From JACDHG01 sp963811585 (GTDB lineage Bacteria > Actinomycetota > Actinomycetes > Propionibacteriales > Nocardioidaceae), in the NCBI GenBank assembly GCA_963811585.1, contig CAWERR010000008.1:558001-622000 (forward strand): a DNA stretch of 64,000 nt. The letters run 5' to 3'. The stretch's first letter is position 1. Each line of letters begins with the position of its first letter. Made by a program: the position numbers and the translations under genes. The notes beneath the pieces are model-generated. The model was not told where the DNA came from, made no database searches, and was given only the letters and a program-made list of their open reading frames with translations. Of this stretch, positions 1 through 8,617 are shown one piece after another.

Positions 1-1509
1 GCTCGCCACGTGGAACCAGATCGCGCACGCCGACGGACGGGCAACTCGCTGTACTCCGGCCCCGTGCCGTTGTCCACGGTGCTGTCCGGCTCGACGTACC
101 AGCTCACCGACGCGACCCGCGGCAACAGCTAGCATCTACGACGCCAACAACTCCACGAGCACGTCACGCGGCACGCTGTTCACCGACGCCGACAACGTGT
201 GGGGCAACGGCACGACGTCGTCGCGTCAGTCGGCGGCGGTCGACGCGGCATACGGCGCGGCGCAACACGTGGGACTTCTACAAGAACACGTTCGGCCGCA
301 ACGGCATCAAGAACAACGGCGTCGCGGCCTACAGCCGTGTCCACTACGGCAACAACTACGAGAACGCCTTCTGGGACGACTCGTGCTTCTGCATGACGTA
401 CGGCGATGGCGGCTCGACGTTCACCGCTCGTCTCCCTCGACGTCGCCGGCCACGAGATGAGCCACGGCGTCACGTCCAACACGGCGGGTCTCATCTACAG
501 CGGAGAGTGCGGGGGTCTCAACGAGGCCGACGTCCGACATCTTCGGCACCATGGTCGAGTTCACCGGCGAACAACGGCGCACGACCCGGGTGACTACTAC
601 ATCGGCGAAGAGATCGCCGAGACGGCACCTACCTGCGGCGGATGGACAACCCCAACCTCGACGGCGGCAGCTGCCAACTGCTGGTCGTCCGGCGTGGGCA
701 ACCTCGACGTGCACTACTCGTCCGGCGTGGGCAACCACTTCTTCTACCTGCTGGCCGAGGGCTCGGGCGCCAAGACCATCGGAGGTCGCTCGCACAACAG
801 CCCGACGTGCAACGGCTCGACGGTCACCGGCATCGGCCGCGACGTCGCCGTCGAGGATCTGGTATCGCGCACTGACGACGTACATGACGTCGACGACCAA
901 CTACACGCGGCGCGCGCGACGCCACGATCAAGGCGGCCAAGGACCTGTACGGCGCGACCTCGACGCAGTGCACCGCAGTCGTCAACGCGTGGAACGCAGT
1001 CTCGGTGCCGGTCGGAACGCGAGTCTTGCGGCGGTACCACGCCGCCACCGACCGGCAACCTGCTGCTCAACCCGGGCTTCGAGTCCGGCAACGTCAACTG
1101 GACCGCGAGCAGCGGCGTGATCGCGACCGGCGGCACAGCCGCCGCGACCGGGGCTTACATCGCCTGGCTGGACGGGTACGGCACGACCCACACCGACACG
1201 CTGTCGCAGACGGTCGCGATCCCGGCAGGCAAGTCCGCGGCGTCGCTGTCGTTCTACCTGAACGTCACGAGCGGCGAGACAACGACCACGACGGCATACG
1301 ACACGTTGCGGGTGCAGGTGATCAGCGGAGGCACGACGACGTACCCTGGCGACGTACTCCAACGCCAACAAGGGCACGGCGTACGTCCTGCGCACGGTCA
1401 ACCTGAACAGCTACATCGGCCAGACCGTCACGATCAAGTTCCTGGGCGTGGAGGACTCCTCCTGGCCACGAGCTTCCGCATCGACGACACGTCGTTGGCC
1501 ACCTCGTAA
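1..1509 (+). CDS. Secreted M4 (thermolysin-like) metalloprotease, 5'-truncated and frameshifted
   Basis: The fragments joined across frames read as a thermolysin-family neutral metalloprotease, a zinc endopeptidase that is normally secreted. The zinc motif HEMSH is encoded at 451-465 and the downstream GGLNEA segment supplies the third zinc ligand. A typical M4 helical domain follows (SSGVGNHFFYLLAEGSG) and ends near 1010. The last ~150 residues start NLLLNPGFESG and look like a C-terminal carbohydrate-binding or P-type accessory domain. The signal peptide and propeptide lie before the window. At least six single-base shifts break the frame, mostly extra G or C (for example near 268, 528, 573 and 846). 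Family assignment is firm; whether the breaks are real or sequencing errors cannot be told, but their style matches those in essential genes here. Confidence 0.85.
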
Positions 1510-1527
1510 GCGAGAGCCACCGCGTAG

Positions 1528-1561
1528 GGGCGCCACCCGTTGACGGGGGTGGCGCCCTTTT
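1528..1561 (+). terminator. Intrinsic terminator after the M4 protease
   Basis: A perfect 11-bp stem (gggcgccaccc at 1528-1538 with gggtggcgccc at 1547-1557) and an 8-base loop are followed by four T. It begins 18 bases after the protease stop codon, a standard factor-independent terminator layout. Confidence 0.85.
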
Positions 1562-1639
1562 CGTTTGTCCGGTTGCCGCAGCCACGGGGGCGCGTGTCAG
1601 ACTGTCCGGCCATGTCGGTCGGGAGGGTGAGAAGCGTCG

Positions 1640-2056
1640 ATGAACTGGGAGACAGGCGTGTACGGCCTGGCGGCTGGGTTCCTCATCGCGGTTGTCACTG
1701 CGCCGGTGGGCGTTTCGGGTGCGGTCTTCCTGCTGCCCGTCCAGCTGAGCGTGCTGATGCTGCCACTCGGGATCTGGCTGCTCGTGCAGCGCCGCAAGCC
1801 CGAAGAGAATGACGCGTTCGCCGCGTCGGTGGTCGGCGCGGTCACGTACTTCGGCCTGTCGTTCACCACGACAGGAGACATCGCTCCCGAGTGGGCGCTC
1901 GGCCTGATGTGCGGTCTCGGAGGGCTGGTCGGCGGCTATGTCGGCGCCCACCTGCAGCCGCGAGTCCCGGCCCAGGCCCTGCGCCGACTGCTCGGGGCTC
2001 TCGCGGCGGGCCTCGCCGTGCTGTACGCCGTCCAGGCGTTCCGCATGGTGGGCTGA
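1640..2056 (+). CDS. Shortened TauE/SafE-family membrane protein
   Basis: A 138-residue hydrophobic protein. It matches pieces of the TauE/SafE (sulfite/anion exporter-like) family: the N-terminal GVSGAVFLLPVQLS segment, a central SVVGAVTYFGLSF segment, and the C-terminal GLVGGYVGAHLQP segment ending LRRLLGALAAGLAVLY. Family members usually have about 250 residues in two related halves. Here the sequence passes directly from LPVQLSVL to LPLGIWLLV and later from PEENDAFA to ASVVGAV, so parts of both halves appear to be missing in frame. It probably has three or four membrane helices. Either it is a degraded transporter kept in frame or an unusual minimal version; transport activity is doubtful. 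Confidence 0.6.
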   Translation: MNWETGVYGLAAGFLIAVVTAPVGVSGAVFLLPVQLSVLMLPLGIWLLVQRRKPEENDAFAASVVGAVTYFGLSFTTTGDIAPEWALGLMCGLGGLVGGYVGAHLQPRVPAQALRRLLGALAAGLAVLYAVQAFRMVG

Positions 2057-2102
2057 CACCGCGCTTGCTACTGGCGGGTAGCCAGTCGGAGGCGCGGCGA
2101 CG

Positions 2103-2108
2103 TACGCT
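2103..2108 (+). promoter_or_regulatory. -10 hexamer TACGCT, possible leaderless promoter
   Basis: TACGCT lies six bases before the ATG at 2115, which would put the transcription start on or next to the start codon. No Shine-Dalgarno sequence is visible between them. Confidence 0.45.
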
Positions 2109-2114
2109 CAGCCT

Positions 2115-3722
2115 ATGAGCTCGCACCAGAGACCTCAGACCGACAGTCCAGCCGACCCCGAGCACGATCGGACGGCGACCTATGCCCTCGATCCTGCGCT
2201 CGTACGTCGGCTGGCCGCCCGCATCGTCTCGTCGACCGGCACGACGCAGACGTCGACCGCACCGTTCACCGGCCAGCCGGTGGCTGCACTGCCGCTGTCG
2301 AGCCCCGACGACGTTGCCCAGGCAACCGAACGCGCGCGGGACGCCCAGCGGTCCTGGGTGCAGGTGCCGCTCGATGACCGTGCCGAGGTGCTGCTCAGGT
2401 TCCACGACCTTGTACTCGAGCGGCAAGACGCCATCCTCGACATGATCCAGTGGGAGTCTGGGAAGTCGCGCAAGCACGCGTTCGAGGAAGTCGGGCATGC
2501 GGCGGTGACCGCCCGCTATTACGCCCGCACGGCGGCACGCCACCTCTCACCCAGCCGCAGGCTCGGGCTCTATCCCGGCTTCACCCGAGTCGATCTCAAC
2601 CGGGTTCCGAAGGGCGTCGTCGGCATCATCTCGCCATGGAACTACCCGTTCAGCATGGCCATCTGCGACGGGCTACCCGCTGTGCTGGCTGGCAACGCCG
2701 TGGTGCACAAGCCCGACTCGCAGACACCCGTCACAGCGCTGCTCGGCATCGAGCTCCTCATTGAGGCGGGTATGCCGGCCGACCTGTGGCAGCCTGTGTA
2801 TGGCGCCGGGTCCGTCGTCGGCAGCGCGATCATCGACAACACCGACTTCGTCTGCTTCACGGGCTCCACCCGCACCGGCCGGGTCGTGGCCACCCGAGCC
2901 GCAGACCGACTGATCGGCGCTTCCCTCGAGCTGGGAGGCAAGAACCCGATGCTGGTGCTCAGAGACGCTGACCTCGACCGCGCCGCCGAGGGAGCCGTCC
3001 GAGCCTGCTTCTCGTCCGCCGGGCAGCTCTGCGTCTCGATGGAACGGATGTATGTCGCCGACCAGATCTTCGAGCCCTTCATGCGGAGGTTCGTGGCTCG
3101 CACAACGGCGATGACCCTCTCGTCGGCGTTCGACTACTCCGGCGACCTTGGTTCGCTGATCTCACCCGCCCAGCTCGAGACCGTGACCCGGCACGTTGAC
3201 GACGCTCGCGACAAGGGAGCGACTGTCGTCACCGGCGGACAGGCGCGTCCAGACGTCGGGCCGCTGTTCTACGAGCCGACGATCCTCACCGGTGTGCGGC
3301 CGGGCATGACGTGCTTCGGTGACGAGACCTTCGGACCGGTCGTGGCGGTCTATCGGTTCGCCGACGAGCGCGACGCGATCGACCGAGCCAACGACGGCGA
3401 GTTCGGCCTCAACGGCAGCGTCTACACCCGTGACGCCGCGCGAGGCCGGGCGATCGCGAGCCAGATCCGGTGCGGGACGGTCAACGTCAATGAGGGATAC
3501 AGCCCATCCTTCGGCTCGATCGACTCGCCGATGGGTGGCATGCGCCAGTCAGGCCTCGGCCGCAGACAGGGCCCTGAGGGCATTCACCGATACACGGATG
3601 TGCAGACGGTGGCCACTCAGCGGCTGCTGCCGATGCGCCCCGTGCTGGGCATGTCGGAGCAGACCTATGCCAAGGCCCTGACCGCGACGCTGCGGCTGCT
3701 GAAGAGGTCCCGTCGACCGTGA
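2115..3722 (+). CDS. gabD2: Succinate-semialdehyde dehydrogenase (GabD2-like aldehyde dehydrogenase)
   Basis: A 535-residue NAD(P)+-dependent aldehyde dehydrogenase of the actinobacterial succinic-semialdehyde dehydrogenase group. It is predicted to oxidise succinate semialdehyde to succinate in the cytoplasm. The N-adenine-binding region (IISPWNYPF), the cofactor motif around FTGSTRTG, the general base Glu272 in LELGGKNP and the nucleophile Cys306 in SAGQLCVSMER are all present. Length fits this subgroup. The start is the ATG with a -10-like hexamer just upstream. The 3' end overlaps the next gene by four bases (GTGA), so the two are translationally coupled and probably act together. Substrate is inferred from family resemblance; another aliphatic aldehyde is possible. 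Confidence 0.88.
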   Translation: MSSHQRPQTDSPADPEHDRTATYALDPALVRRLAARIVSSTGTTQTSTAPFTGQPVAALPLSSPDDVAQATERARDAQRSWVQVPLDDRAEVLLRFHDLVLERQDAILDMIQWESGKSRKHAFEEVGHAAVTARYYARTAARHLSPSRRLGLYPGFTRVDLNRVPKGVVGIISPWNYPFSMAICDGLPAVLAGNAVVHKPDSQTPVTALLGIELLIEAGMPADLWQPVYGAGSVVGSAIIDNTDFVCFTGSTRTGRVVATRAADRLIGASLELGGKNPMLVLRDADLDRAAEGAVRACFSSAGQLCVSMERMYVADQIFEPFMRRFVARTTAMTLSSAFDYSGDLGSLISPAQLETVTRHVDDARDKGATVVTGGQARPDVGPLFYEPTILTGVRPGMTCFGDETFGPVVAVYRFADERDAIDRANDGEFGLNGSVYTRDAARGRAIASQIRCGTVNVNEGYSPSFGSIDSPMGGMRQSGLGRRQGPEGIHRYTDVQTVATQRLLPMRPVLGMSEQTYAKALTATLRLLKRSRRP

Positions 3723-5416
3723 CGTTCGACTATGACGTGCTCGTCGTCGGATCGGGCTTCGGCGGGTCGGTGACAGCGCTGCGGTTGACCGAGAAGGGCT
3801 ACCGCGTGGGAGTTATCGAGGCGGGCGCCCGCTTCGACGAGGCGTCCTACCCGAAGAACTCGTGGGACCTGAAGCGGTTCCTGTTCGCGCCAGAGATCGG
3901 GTGCTACGGCATCCAGCGCATCAATGTGCTCAACGACTGCTTGATCCTGTCGGGCGCAGGTGTCGGCGGCGGGTCTCTCAACTACGCCAACACGTTGTAC
4001 GAGCCGCTCGACGCGTTCTACCGCGATCCGTCGTGGAGCCACATCACGAACTGGCGCGACGAACTGGCGCCGTTCTACGACCAGGCGAAGCGGATGCTGG
4101 GCGTTGTCGAGAACCCCACGATGACACCGAGCGACGTTGTGATGCAGCAGGTCGCCGAAGAGATGGGGGTGGGGGAGACGTTCCACCCGACGCCGGTCGG
4201 GGTGTTCTTCGGATCGCCGGGTCAGACCGTTGCGGATCCCTACTTCGGCGGTGTCGGCCCCGACCGCGCCGGCTGCATCGAGTGTGGCGAGTGCATGACC
4301 GGCTGCCGACATCATGCGAAGAACACGCTGACGAAGAACTACCTGTTCCTCGCCGAGCAGGCAGGCACAGTCGTGCACCCACTCACGACGGTGACGGAGG
4401 TGCGTCCGCTCTCGGGCGGCGGATATCGGGTGTCCACCCGCCCCACCGGAGCGAGGTCGCGCAGCAGGCGCGCCGGTCGCCGGTTTACTGCCGAGCAGGT
4501 GGTGTTCGCTGCCTCGGCGCTCGGGACGCAGAAGCTCCTCCATGCGATGCGAGACCGAGGTGTGCTGCCGCACGTCTCGCCACGGCTGGGGTCACTCACC
4601 CGCACGAACTCCGAGTCGATCCTCGGCGCGATTGCCTCGGGTCGCGACGTGGACTACAGCCGGGGCGTGGCGATCACGTCGTCGTTCCATCCCGACGAGC
4701 AGACGCACATCGAGCCGGTGCGCTATGGCCAAGGCAGCAATTCCATGAGCCTGCTGCAAACCGTGCTCACTGACGGCGACGGCGACAGCGAGCGGTGGAA
4801 AGTGTGGCTGAAGGAGATGTGGCGCCAGCGTCGGACGATCCGCGGCAGGTACGACTTCAAGCACTGGTCGGAGCGCACCGTGATCGCGCTGGTCATGCAG
4901 ACGCGCGACAACTCGATCACGACCTACACCCGCCCCACGGTTTCGGGACGGCGAAAGCTCACGTCCAAGCAGGGCCATGGCGAACCAAACCCGACCTGGA
5001 TCCCCGCAGCCAACCGGGCAGTCGGGATCATGGCGCGCATCGTGAAGGGGACCGCGGGCGGCTCGCTCGGTGAACCGTTCAGCCGGCCGCTCACGGCCCA
5101 CTTCATCGGTGGCTGCACGATCGGCGACTCCGCCGAGTCAGGCGTCGTCGACGCCTACCACCGCGTCTACGGTCAACCAGGACTGCATGTCGTTGACGGC
5201 TCGGCGATCTCGGCCAACCTGGGCGTCAACCCGTCGCTGACCATCACTGCACAGGCGGAGCGGGCGATGGCGATGTGGCCCAACCGTGGCGACGATGATC
5301 CCCGGCCTGCACCCGGTGCGGCCTACCGTCGCATCTCGCCCGTCGCGCCGATGCGCCCGGTCGTGCCGGAGCGGGCACCCGGCGCGCTACGTCTCCCGAT
5401 CGTCTCCGTTACCTGA
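3719..5416 (+). CDS. GMC family oxidoreductase, cholesterol-oxidase-like
   Basis: A 565-residue FAD enzyme of the glucose-methanol-choline family. The dinucleotide-binding motif GSGFGG is at residues 11-16. A Cys-rich segment, CIECGECMTGC followed by HHAKNTLTKNY, is typical of the ChoD/cholesterol-oxidase-like branch. The C-terminal FAD/substrate portion contains HFIGGCTIGDS and GSAISANLGVNPSLT. Such enzymes oxidise an alcohol to an aldehyde or ketone. Translation starts at a GTG inside the stop of the aldehyde dehydrogenase, which suggests an alcohol-to-aldehyde-to-acid pair. As I recall, a choD-like gene near guaA is common in actinobacteria. The substrate (sterol, alkanol or other) cannot be told from sequence. 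Confidence 0.85.
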   Translation: MTFDYDVLVVGSGFGGSVTALRLTEKGYRVGVIEAGARFDEASYPKNSWDLKRFLFAPEIGCYGIQRINVLNDCLILSGAGVGGGSLNYANTLYEPLDAFYRDPSWSHITNWRDELAPFYDQAKRMLGVVENPTMTPSDVVMQQVAEEMGVGETFHPTPVGVFFGSPGQTVADPYFGGVGPDRAGCIECGECMTGCRHHAKNTLTKNYLFLAEQAGTVVHPLTTVTEVRPLSGGGYRVSTRPTGARSRSRRAGRRFTAEQVVFAASALGTQKLLHAMRDRGVLPHVSPRLGSLTRTNSESILGAIASGRDVDYSRGVAITSSFHPDEQTHIEPVRYGQGSNSMSLLQTVLTDGDGDSERWKVWLKEMWRQRRTIRGRYDFKHWSERTVIALVMQTRDNSITTYTRPTVSGRRKLTSKQGHGEPNPTWIPAANRAVGIMARIVKGTAGGSLGEPFSRPLTAHFIGGCTIGDSAESGVVDAYHRVYGQPGLHVVDGSAISANLGVNPSLTITAQAERAMAMWPNRGDDDPRPAPGAAYRRISPVAPMRPVVPERAPGALRLPIVSVT

Positions 5417-5438
5417 GCCAGGGCAGGACTCACCGCCC

Positions 5439-5543
5439 TCAGGAGAACAGGTAGCGCGCCACCACACCGGTGAACAACGAGACCACCAGGGCCATGACGG
5501 CCAGAATCACCAGGTCACGTTGTGTCAGTGAGCGCTTCTTCAT
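5439..5543 (-). CDS. 34-residue single-helix membrane peptide, copy 2
   Basis: A very short gene with a strong Shine-Dalgarno sequence (AGGAGG, four bases before the ATG). It encodes 34 residues: a basic N-terminus with KRSLTQRDLVI, one hydrophobic helix of about 20 residues, and a short tail ending RYLFS. It is a clear paralogue of the peptide encoded at 5582-5686, of identical length and with the same KRSLTxR(D/E)LVI start. It sits 38 bases downstream of that copy and is the last gene of a three-gene minus-strand run beginning at 6491. No known family was recognised; a small membrane regulator, subunit or toxin-like peptide are all possible. Confidence 0.65.
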   Translation of the reverse strand: MKKRSLTQRDLVILAVMALVVSLFTGVVARYLFS

Positions 5544-5581
5544 CGCACCTCCTCATGGTCTGCCTCCGGCTGAATGGCGTC

Positions 5582-5686
5582 TCATGACAACAGGTAGTCC
5601 GCCAGCCCCCAGGTGGCCAGCGACACCACGAGCATTGCCACGAACAGGATGACGAGTTCGCGATTGGTCAGGCTTCGCTTAGCCAT
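5582..5686 (-). CDS. 34-residue single-helix membrane peptide, copy 1
   Basis: It encodes 34 residues beginning MAKRSLTNRELVI, followed by a hydrophobic helix containing MLVVSLATWGLADYLLS. It is the same size as the peptide at 5439-5543 and shares the basic KRSLTxR(D/E)LVI head and the hydrophobic stretch with VVSL. The start lies 13 bases after the stop of the secreted-protein gene at 5700-6491, so it is probably co-transcribed with it. Its ribosome-binding site is weak (AGCAGG about 11 bases upstream), so translation may depend on coupling. Conservation of length and head between the two copies argues that both are real genes. Confidence 0.6.
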   Translation of the reverse strand: MAKRSLTNRELVILFVAMLVVSLATWGLADYLLS

Positions 5687-5699
5687 GCGCGTAGCCTGC

Positions 5700-6491
5700 T
5701 CACCAGTCCAGGAAGTGGGCGAAGGCCCACATGACACCGCACCCGACGGATCCGGAAGCGAATGTCACTGCGGCACCGGGAACAGCACCGAAGGCACCTA
5801 ACGTGCCTGCTGTCGCAAGGGCGGCAGCCTCACATGCCAGGAACTCCTTACCTGGCCTGCCGATGGAGAACGAATCGGCGGGTGCCTGTGGCTTGCAGAC
5901 CATGTGATAGCGCGGTTGGCCGGCGTAGGGGATCCACTGAATCGCACAGTCGGCCTCGCTCCGATAGCGGCTCCAGGCCTGGGAGGCGTGCCTTGCCGCG
6001 CTCAGCGGTCGTGCGCTTCTGGGGCACATCGACGTCGGCTTGCCGTCGCCGGACGAGGCTCTGCTCCCGCCGCTCACCGACGAGTCGCGACAGAGGGCTC
6101 GATACTCGCGGACATAGGTGGGCCGGATCTTCTTCCTGGCCCGGTCGGTCCAACGGGTGTAGCCCAGCCGGCCCGCCTTGAACGCACGAACGTATCGGTG
6201 GGTCAGAATTCTGAGACAGCTCTGCCGGTGATGGCGGCACCAGCGTGTCGGCGTGGCGATCCTTCGGTGTGGCTGGATCAGCCGTCGCGGGGCAGCGCGG
6301 CGCTGGACCCCCTCCAGCTGAGCTGAGGTGGTGGCGGGTGCCTGAGGAGTGGTCGCCGTTCGCTCAGGTGTCGTGGGCGGGACCGGCCTGGGCACCGCGG
6401 TTGCCGTGCCCGGCCAGGCCGGCGTCAGTAGGGCGGCGGCAACGGCGAGGATGACGGCCTTCTTGCCGAGAACAAAGGGTGGTGAGTGCAT
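5700..6491 (-). CDS. Secreted protein of unknown function, Cys-containing
   Basis: A 263-residue protein. The ATG at 6491 was chosen because it begins a signal peptide (basic GKK, then VILAVAAALLTPAWPG and a TATA cleavage region); the frame stays open further upstream. The mature protein starts with a Pro/Thr-rich stretch, then a basic region with CRHHRQSCLRI, a central portion, and a C-terminal part with several Cys (DCAIQWIPY, MVCKPQ, FLACEAAALA, VGCGVMWAF). The last 45 residues are Ala/Gly-rich and hydrophobic, possibly a membrane or pore segment. No family recognised. It leads the operon containing the two 34-residue membrane peptides. Confidence 0.6.
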   Translation of the reverse strand: MHSPPFVLGKKAVILAVAAALLTPAWPGTATAVPRPVPPTTPERTATTPQAPATTSAQLEGVQRRAAPRRLIQPHRRIATPTRWCRHHRQSCLRILTHRYVRAFKAGRLGYTRWTDRARKKIRPTYVREYRALCRDSSVSGGSRASSGDGKPTSMCPRSARPLSAARHASQAWSRYRSEADCAIQWIPYAGQPRYHMVCKPQAPADSFSIGRPGKEFLACEAAALATAGTLGAFGAVPGAAVTFASGSVGCGVMWAFAHFLDW

Positions 6492-6743
6492 GTGATCCCC
6501 CGGGGTGTGCGTTGAAGGTGCGGATCGGGCCTTGACCCCCTGGGAGTGCGTCGGGAGGCCAACGGCCCGGATGGACCCCCATGGCAGCACGGCGCGAGGA
6601 CGCGGCGTGCTCGGCGAATCCAAGCTGTGGAGGGCCGAGATGCGATGTCGTCCTGTGGAGGGGGGCGAAAGTCGCGAGCTCGCTGTGTGGGCGCGGCTTC
6701 ATTGCATCCTGCTGATTGCACGCTGAAGGGCTCCGAGACGTGG

Positions 6744-6785
6744 CTCAGGGCCCGGTCGAGGAGGGAGGGATGACCGGGCCCTGAG
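6744..6785. repeat. Long perfect inverted repeat in the guaA upstream region
   Basis: ctcagggcccggtc at 6744-6757 pairs perfectly with gaccgggccctgag at 6772-6785, leaving a purine-rich 14-base loop. A further gacgt/acgtc pair extends the stem beyond a two-base bulge. There is no T run. The 480 bases from 6492 to 6971 hold no convincing gene; this hairpin, a -10 and a small palindrome are the only structures seen. Confidence 0.6.
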
Positions 6786-6915
6786 ACGTCCGGCGGCTTG
6801 CACGCCGGAGAGCGGGGATGCGCCCATGGGCAGCGGATCCCACCTGCTCCACGGGGGTCAACGAGGCGGCCGTGGCAGCGTTACGGCCGGGTCCGGAAGT
6901 TTCTGCACCCGTGGA

Positions 6916-6942
6916 TAGACTGTCCGCGCCTGCCGGCAGGCG
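6916..6942 (+). promoter_or_regulatory. Candidate guaA promoter -10 with overlapping palindrome
   Basis: TAGACT at 6916-6921 is a good actinobacterial -10. A perfect 16-bp palindrome (cgcctgccggcaggcg) at 6927-6942 would cover the predicted start of transcription about 45 bases before the guaA start codon. It could be an operator or a 5' hairpin. No clear -35 was seen. Confidence 0.4.
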
Positions 6943-6971
6943 GGCGACCGCCGAACCTAAGGGGCCGCGCG

Positions 6972-8543
6972 TTGAGCACCGACCACGACCTGGTGATCGT
7001 CGTCGACTTCGGGGCGCAGTACGCACAGTTGATCGCGCGCCGCGTGCGCGAGGCACACGTCTACTCCGAGATCGTCCCGCACACGATGTCCACGGAAGAG
7101 ATCTTGGCGCGTCGCCCGAAGGCGATCATTCTGAGCGGTGGGCCGTCGTCCGTCTACGCTCCCGGAGCACCCCTGCTCGATGAGGCGCTCTTCGACGCGG
7201 GCGTGCCCGTGTTCGGGATCTGTTACGGATTTCAGGCGATGGCGGTGGCCCTCGGGGGTAGCGTCCTCCGAACGGGGGCGTCGGAGTTCGGCCGCACTCT
7301 CGTCAACATCGCTGAGGCCGGCACCCTGCTCACAGGCGTCGACTCAGGACACCGAGTGTGGATGAGCCACACCGACTCGGTGCTCGTGGCGCCACTGGGG
7401 TTCACCACGCTGGCGTCGACGCCGGGAGCTTCGATCGCCGCCTTCGAGTCGCTCGACCGCCGAGCGGCTGGTGTGCAGTGGCACCCCGAGGTCATGCACA
7501 CGGAGCACGGACAGCAGGTGCTCGAACGGTTCCTCTTCGACATCGCCGGTTGCCGGCCGACCTGGACGATGGTCAACGTCGTCGAAGACCAGGTCGAGTC
7601 AATCCGCCAACAGGTCGGCGACAAGCAGGTCATCTGCGCGCTGTCGGGCGGGGTCGACTCGGCCGTTGCAGCGGCGTTGGTGCAGCGCGCGATCGGCGAG
7701 CAGCTCATCTGCGTGTTCGTCGACCACGGACTGTTGCGCAAGGGCGAGGCGGAGCAGGTCGAGCGCGACTACGTCGCCGCTACCGGGGTGAAGCTTCGAG
7801 TCGTCGATGCTGCGAAGACATTCCTGATGGCGCTCGACGGTGTCAGCGACCCGGAGCAGAAGCGGATGATCATCGGGCGCGAGTTCATCCGCTGTTTCGA
7901 GGGCGCTGAGCGCGACATCGTGGCCGAGGCGGGCGGTGTCGGCAGCGGCTCCGTCGAGTTCCTCGTGCAGGGCACCCTCTACCCCGACGTGGTCGAGTCG
8001 GGCGGCGGCGCTGGCGCATCCAGCATCAAGTCCCACCACAATGTGGGCGGGTTGCCTGACGATCTGCAGTTCAAGCTGATCGAGCCGTTGCGCACGCTGT
8101 TCAAGGACGAGGTACGTCGCGTGGGCGTCGAGCTCGGCCTGCCGCGAGAGATTGTCTACCGGCACCCGTTCCCCGGGCCGGGTCTCGCGATCCGCATCGT
8201 GGGTGCGGTCACCGAAGACCGGCTGGCGACACTGCGTGAGGCGGACGCGATTGCCCGCGAAGAGGTCACGAACGCAGGACTCGACTCCGTCATCTGGCAG
8301 TTCCCCGTCGTGCTGCTCGCCGACATACGCTCCGTCGGAGTGCAAGGTGACGTCCGCACCTATGGCCACCCCATCGTGCTGCGTCCCGTCTCGTCTGAAG
8401 ACGCGATGACCGCTGACTGGTCGCGCCTCCCGTATGACGTGATCGAGCGCATCTCGACCCGGATCACCAACGAGATCCCCGAGGTCAATCGCGTGACCCT
8501 CGACGTTACGAGCAAGCCCCCCGGCACCATCGAGTGGGAGTAA
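6972..8543 (+). CDS. guaA: GMP synthase (glutamine-hydrolysing)
   Basis: Converts XMP to GMP using ATP and glutamine, the last step of guanine nucleotide synthesis, in the cytoplasm. The N-terminal class I glutamine amidotransferase has its nucleophile Cys84 in GICYGFQAM and the His-Glu pair in WHPEV. The ATP-pyrophosphatase P-loop is SGGVDSAVA, and the C-terminal dimerisation domain ends KPPGTIEWE, a hallmark of GuaA. The start is taken at TTG 6972, seven bases after an AAGGGG ribosome-binding site, giving 523 residues, the usual length. The reading frame extends further upstream but without family similarity. No frameshift is present, unlike several neighbours. Confidence 0.97.
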   Translation: MSTDHDLVIVVDFGAQYAQLIARRVREAHVYSEIVPHTMSTEEILARRPKAIILSGGPSSVYAPGAPLLDEALFDAGVPVFGICYGFQAMAVALGGSVLRTGASEFGRTLVNIAEAGTLLTGVDSGHRVWMSHTDSVLVAPLGFTTLASTPGASIAAFESLDRRAAGVQWHPEVMHTEHGQQVLERFLFDIAGCRPTWTMVNVVEDQVESIRQQVGDKQVICALSGGVDSAVAAALVQRAIGEQLICVFVDHGLLRKGEAEQVERDYVAATGVKLRVVDAAKTFLMALDGVSDPEQKRMIIGREFIRCFEGAERDIVAEAGGVGSGSVEFLVQGTLYPDVVESGGGAGASSIKSHHNVGGLPDDLQFKLIEPLRTLFKDEVRRVGVELGLPREIVYRHPFPGPGLAIRIVGAVTEDRLATLREADAIAREEVTNAGLDSVIWQFPVVLLADIRSVGVQGDVRTYGHPIVLRPVSSEDAMTADWSRLPYDVIERISTRITNEIPEVNRVTLDVTSKPPGTIEWE

Positions 8544-8557
8544 GCCGACCCTTTCTG

Positions 8558-8609
8558 CGAAGTGGCCGACTTGGTGGTGGCTCAGGCGGGCGTCAGTTCG
8601 GCCACTTCG
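8558..8609. terminator. Inverted repeat between convergent guaA and nitrilase genes
   Basis: A perfect 12-bp repeat (cgaagtggccga at 8558-8569, tcggccacttcg at 8598-8609) with a 28-base loop fills the gap between two convergent genes. It lacks T runs, so it may be a weak bidirectional terminator or act with Rho. Confidence 0.45.
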
Positions 8610-8617
8610 GGGTGTGG

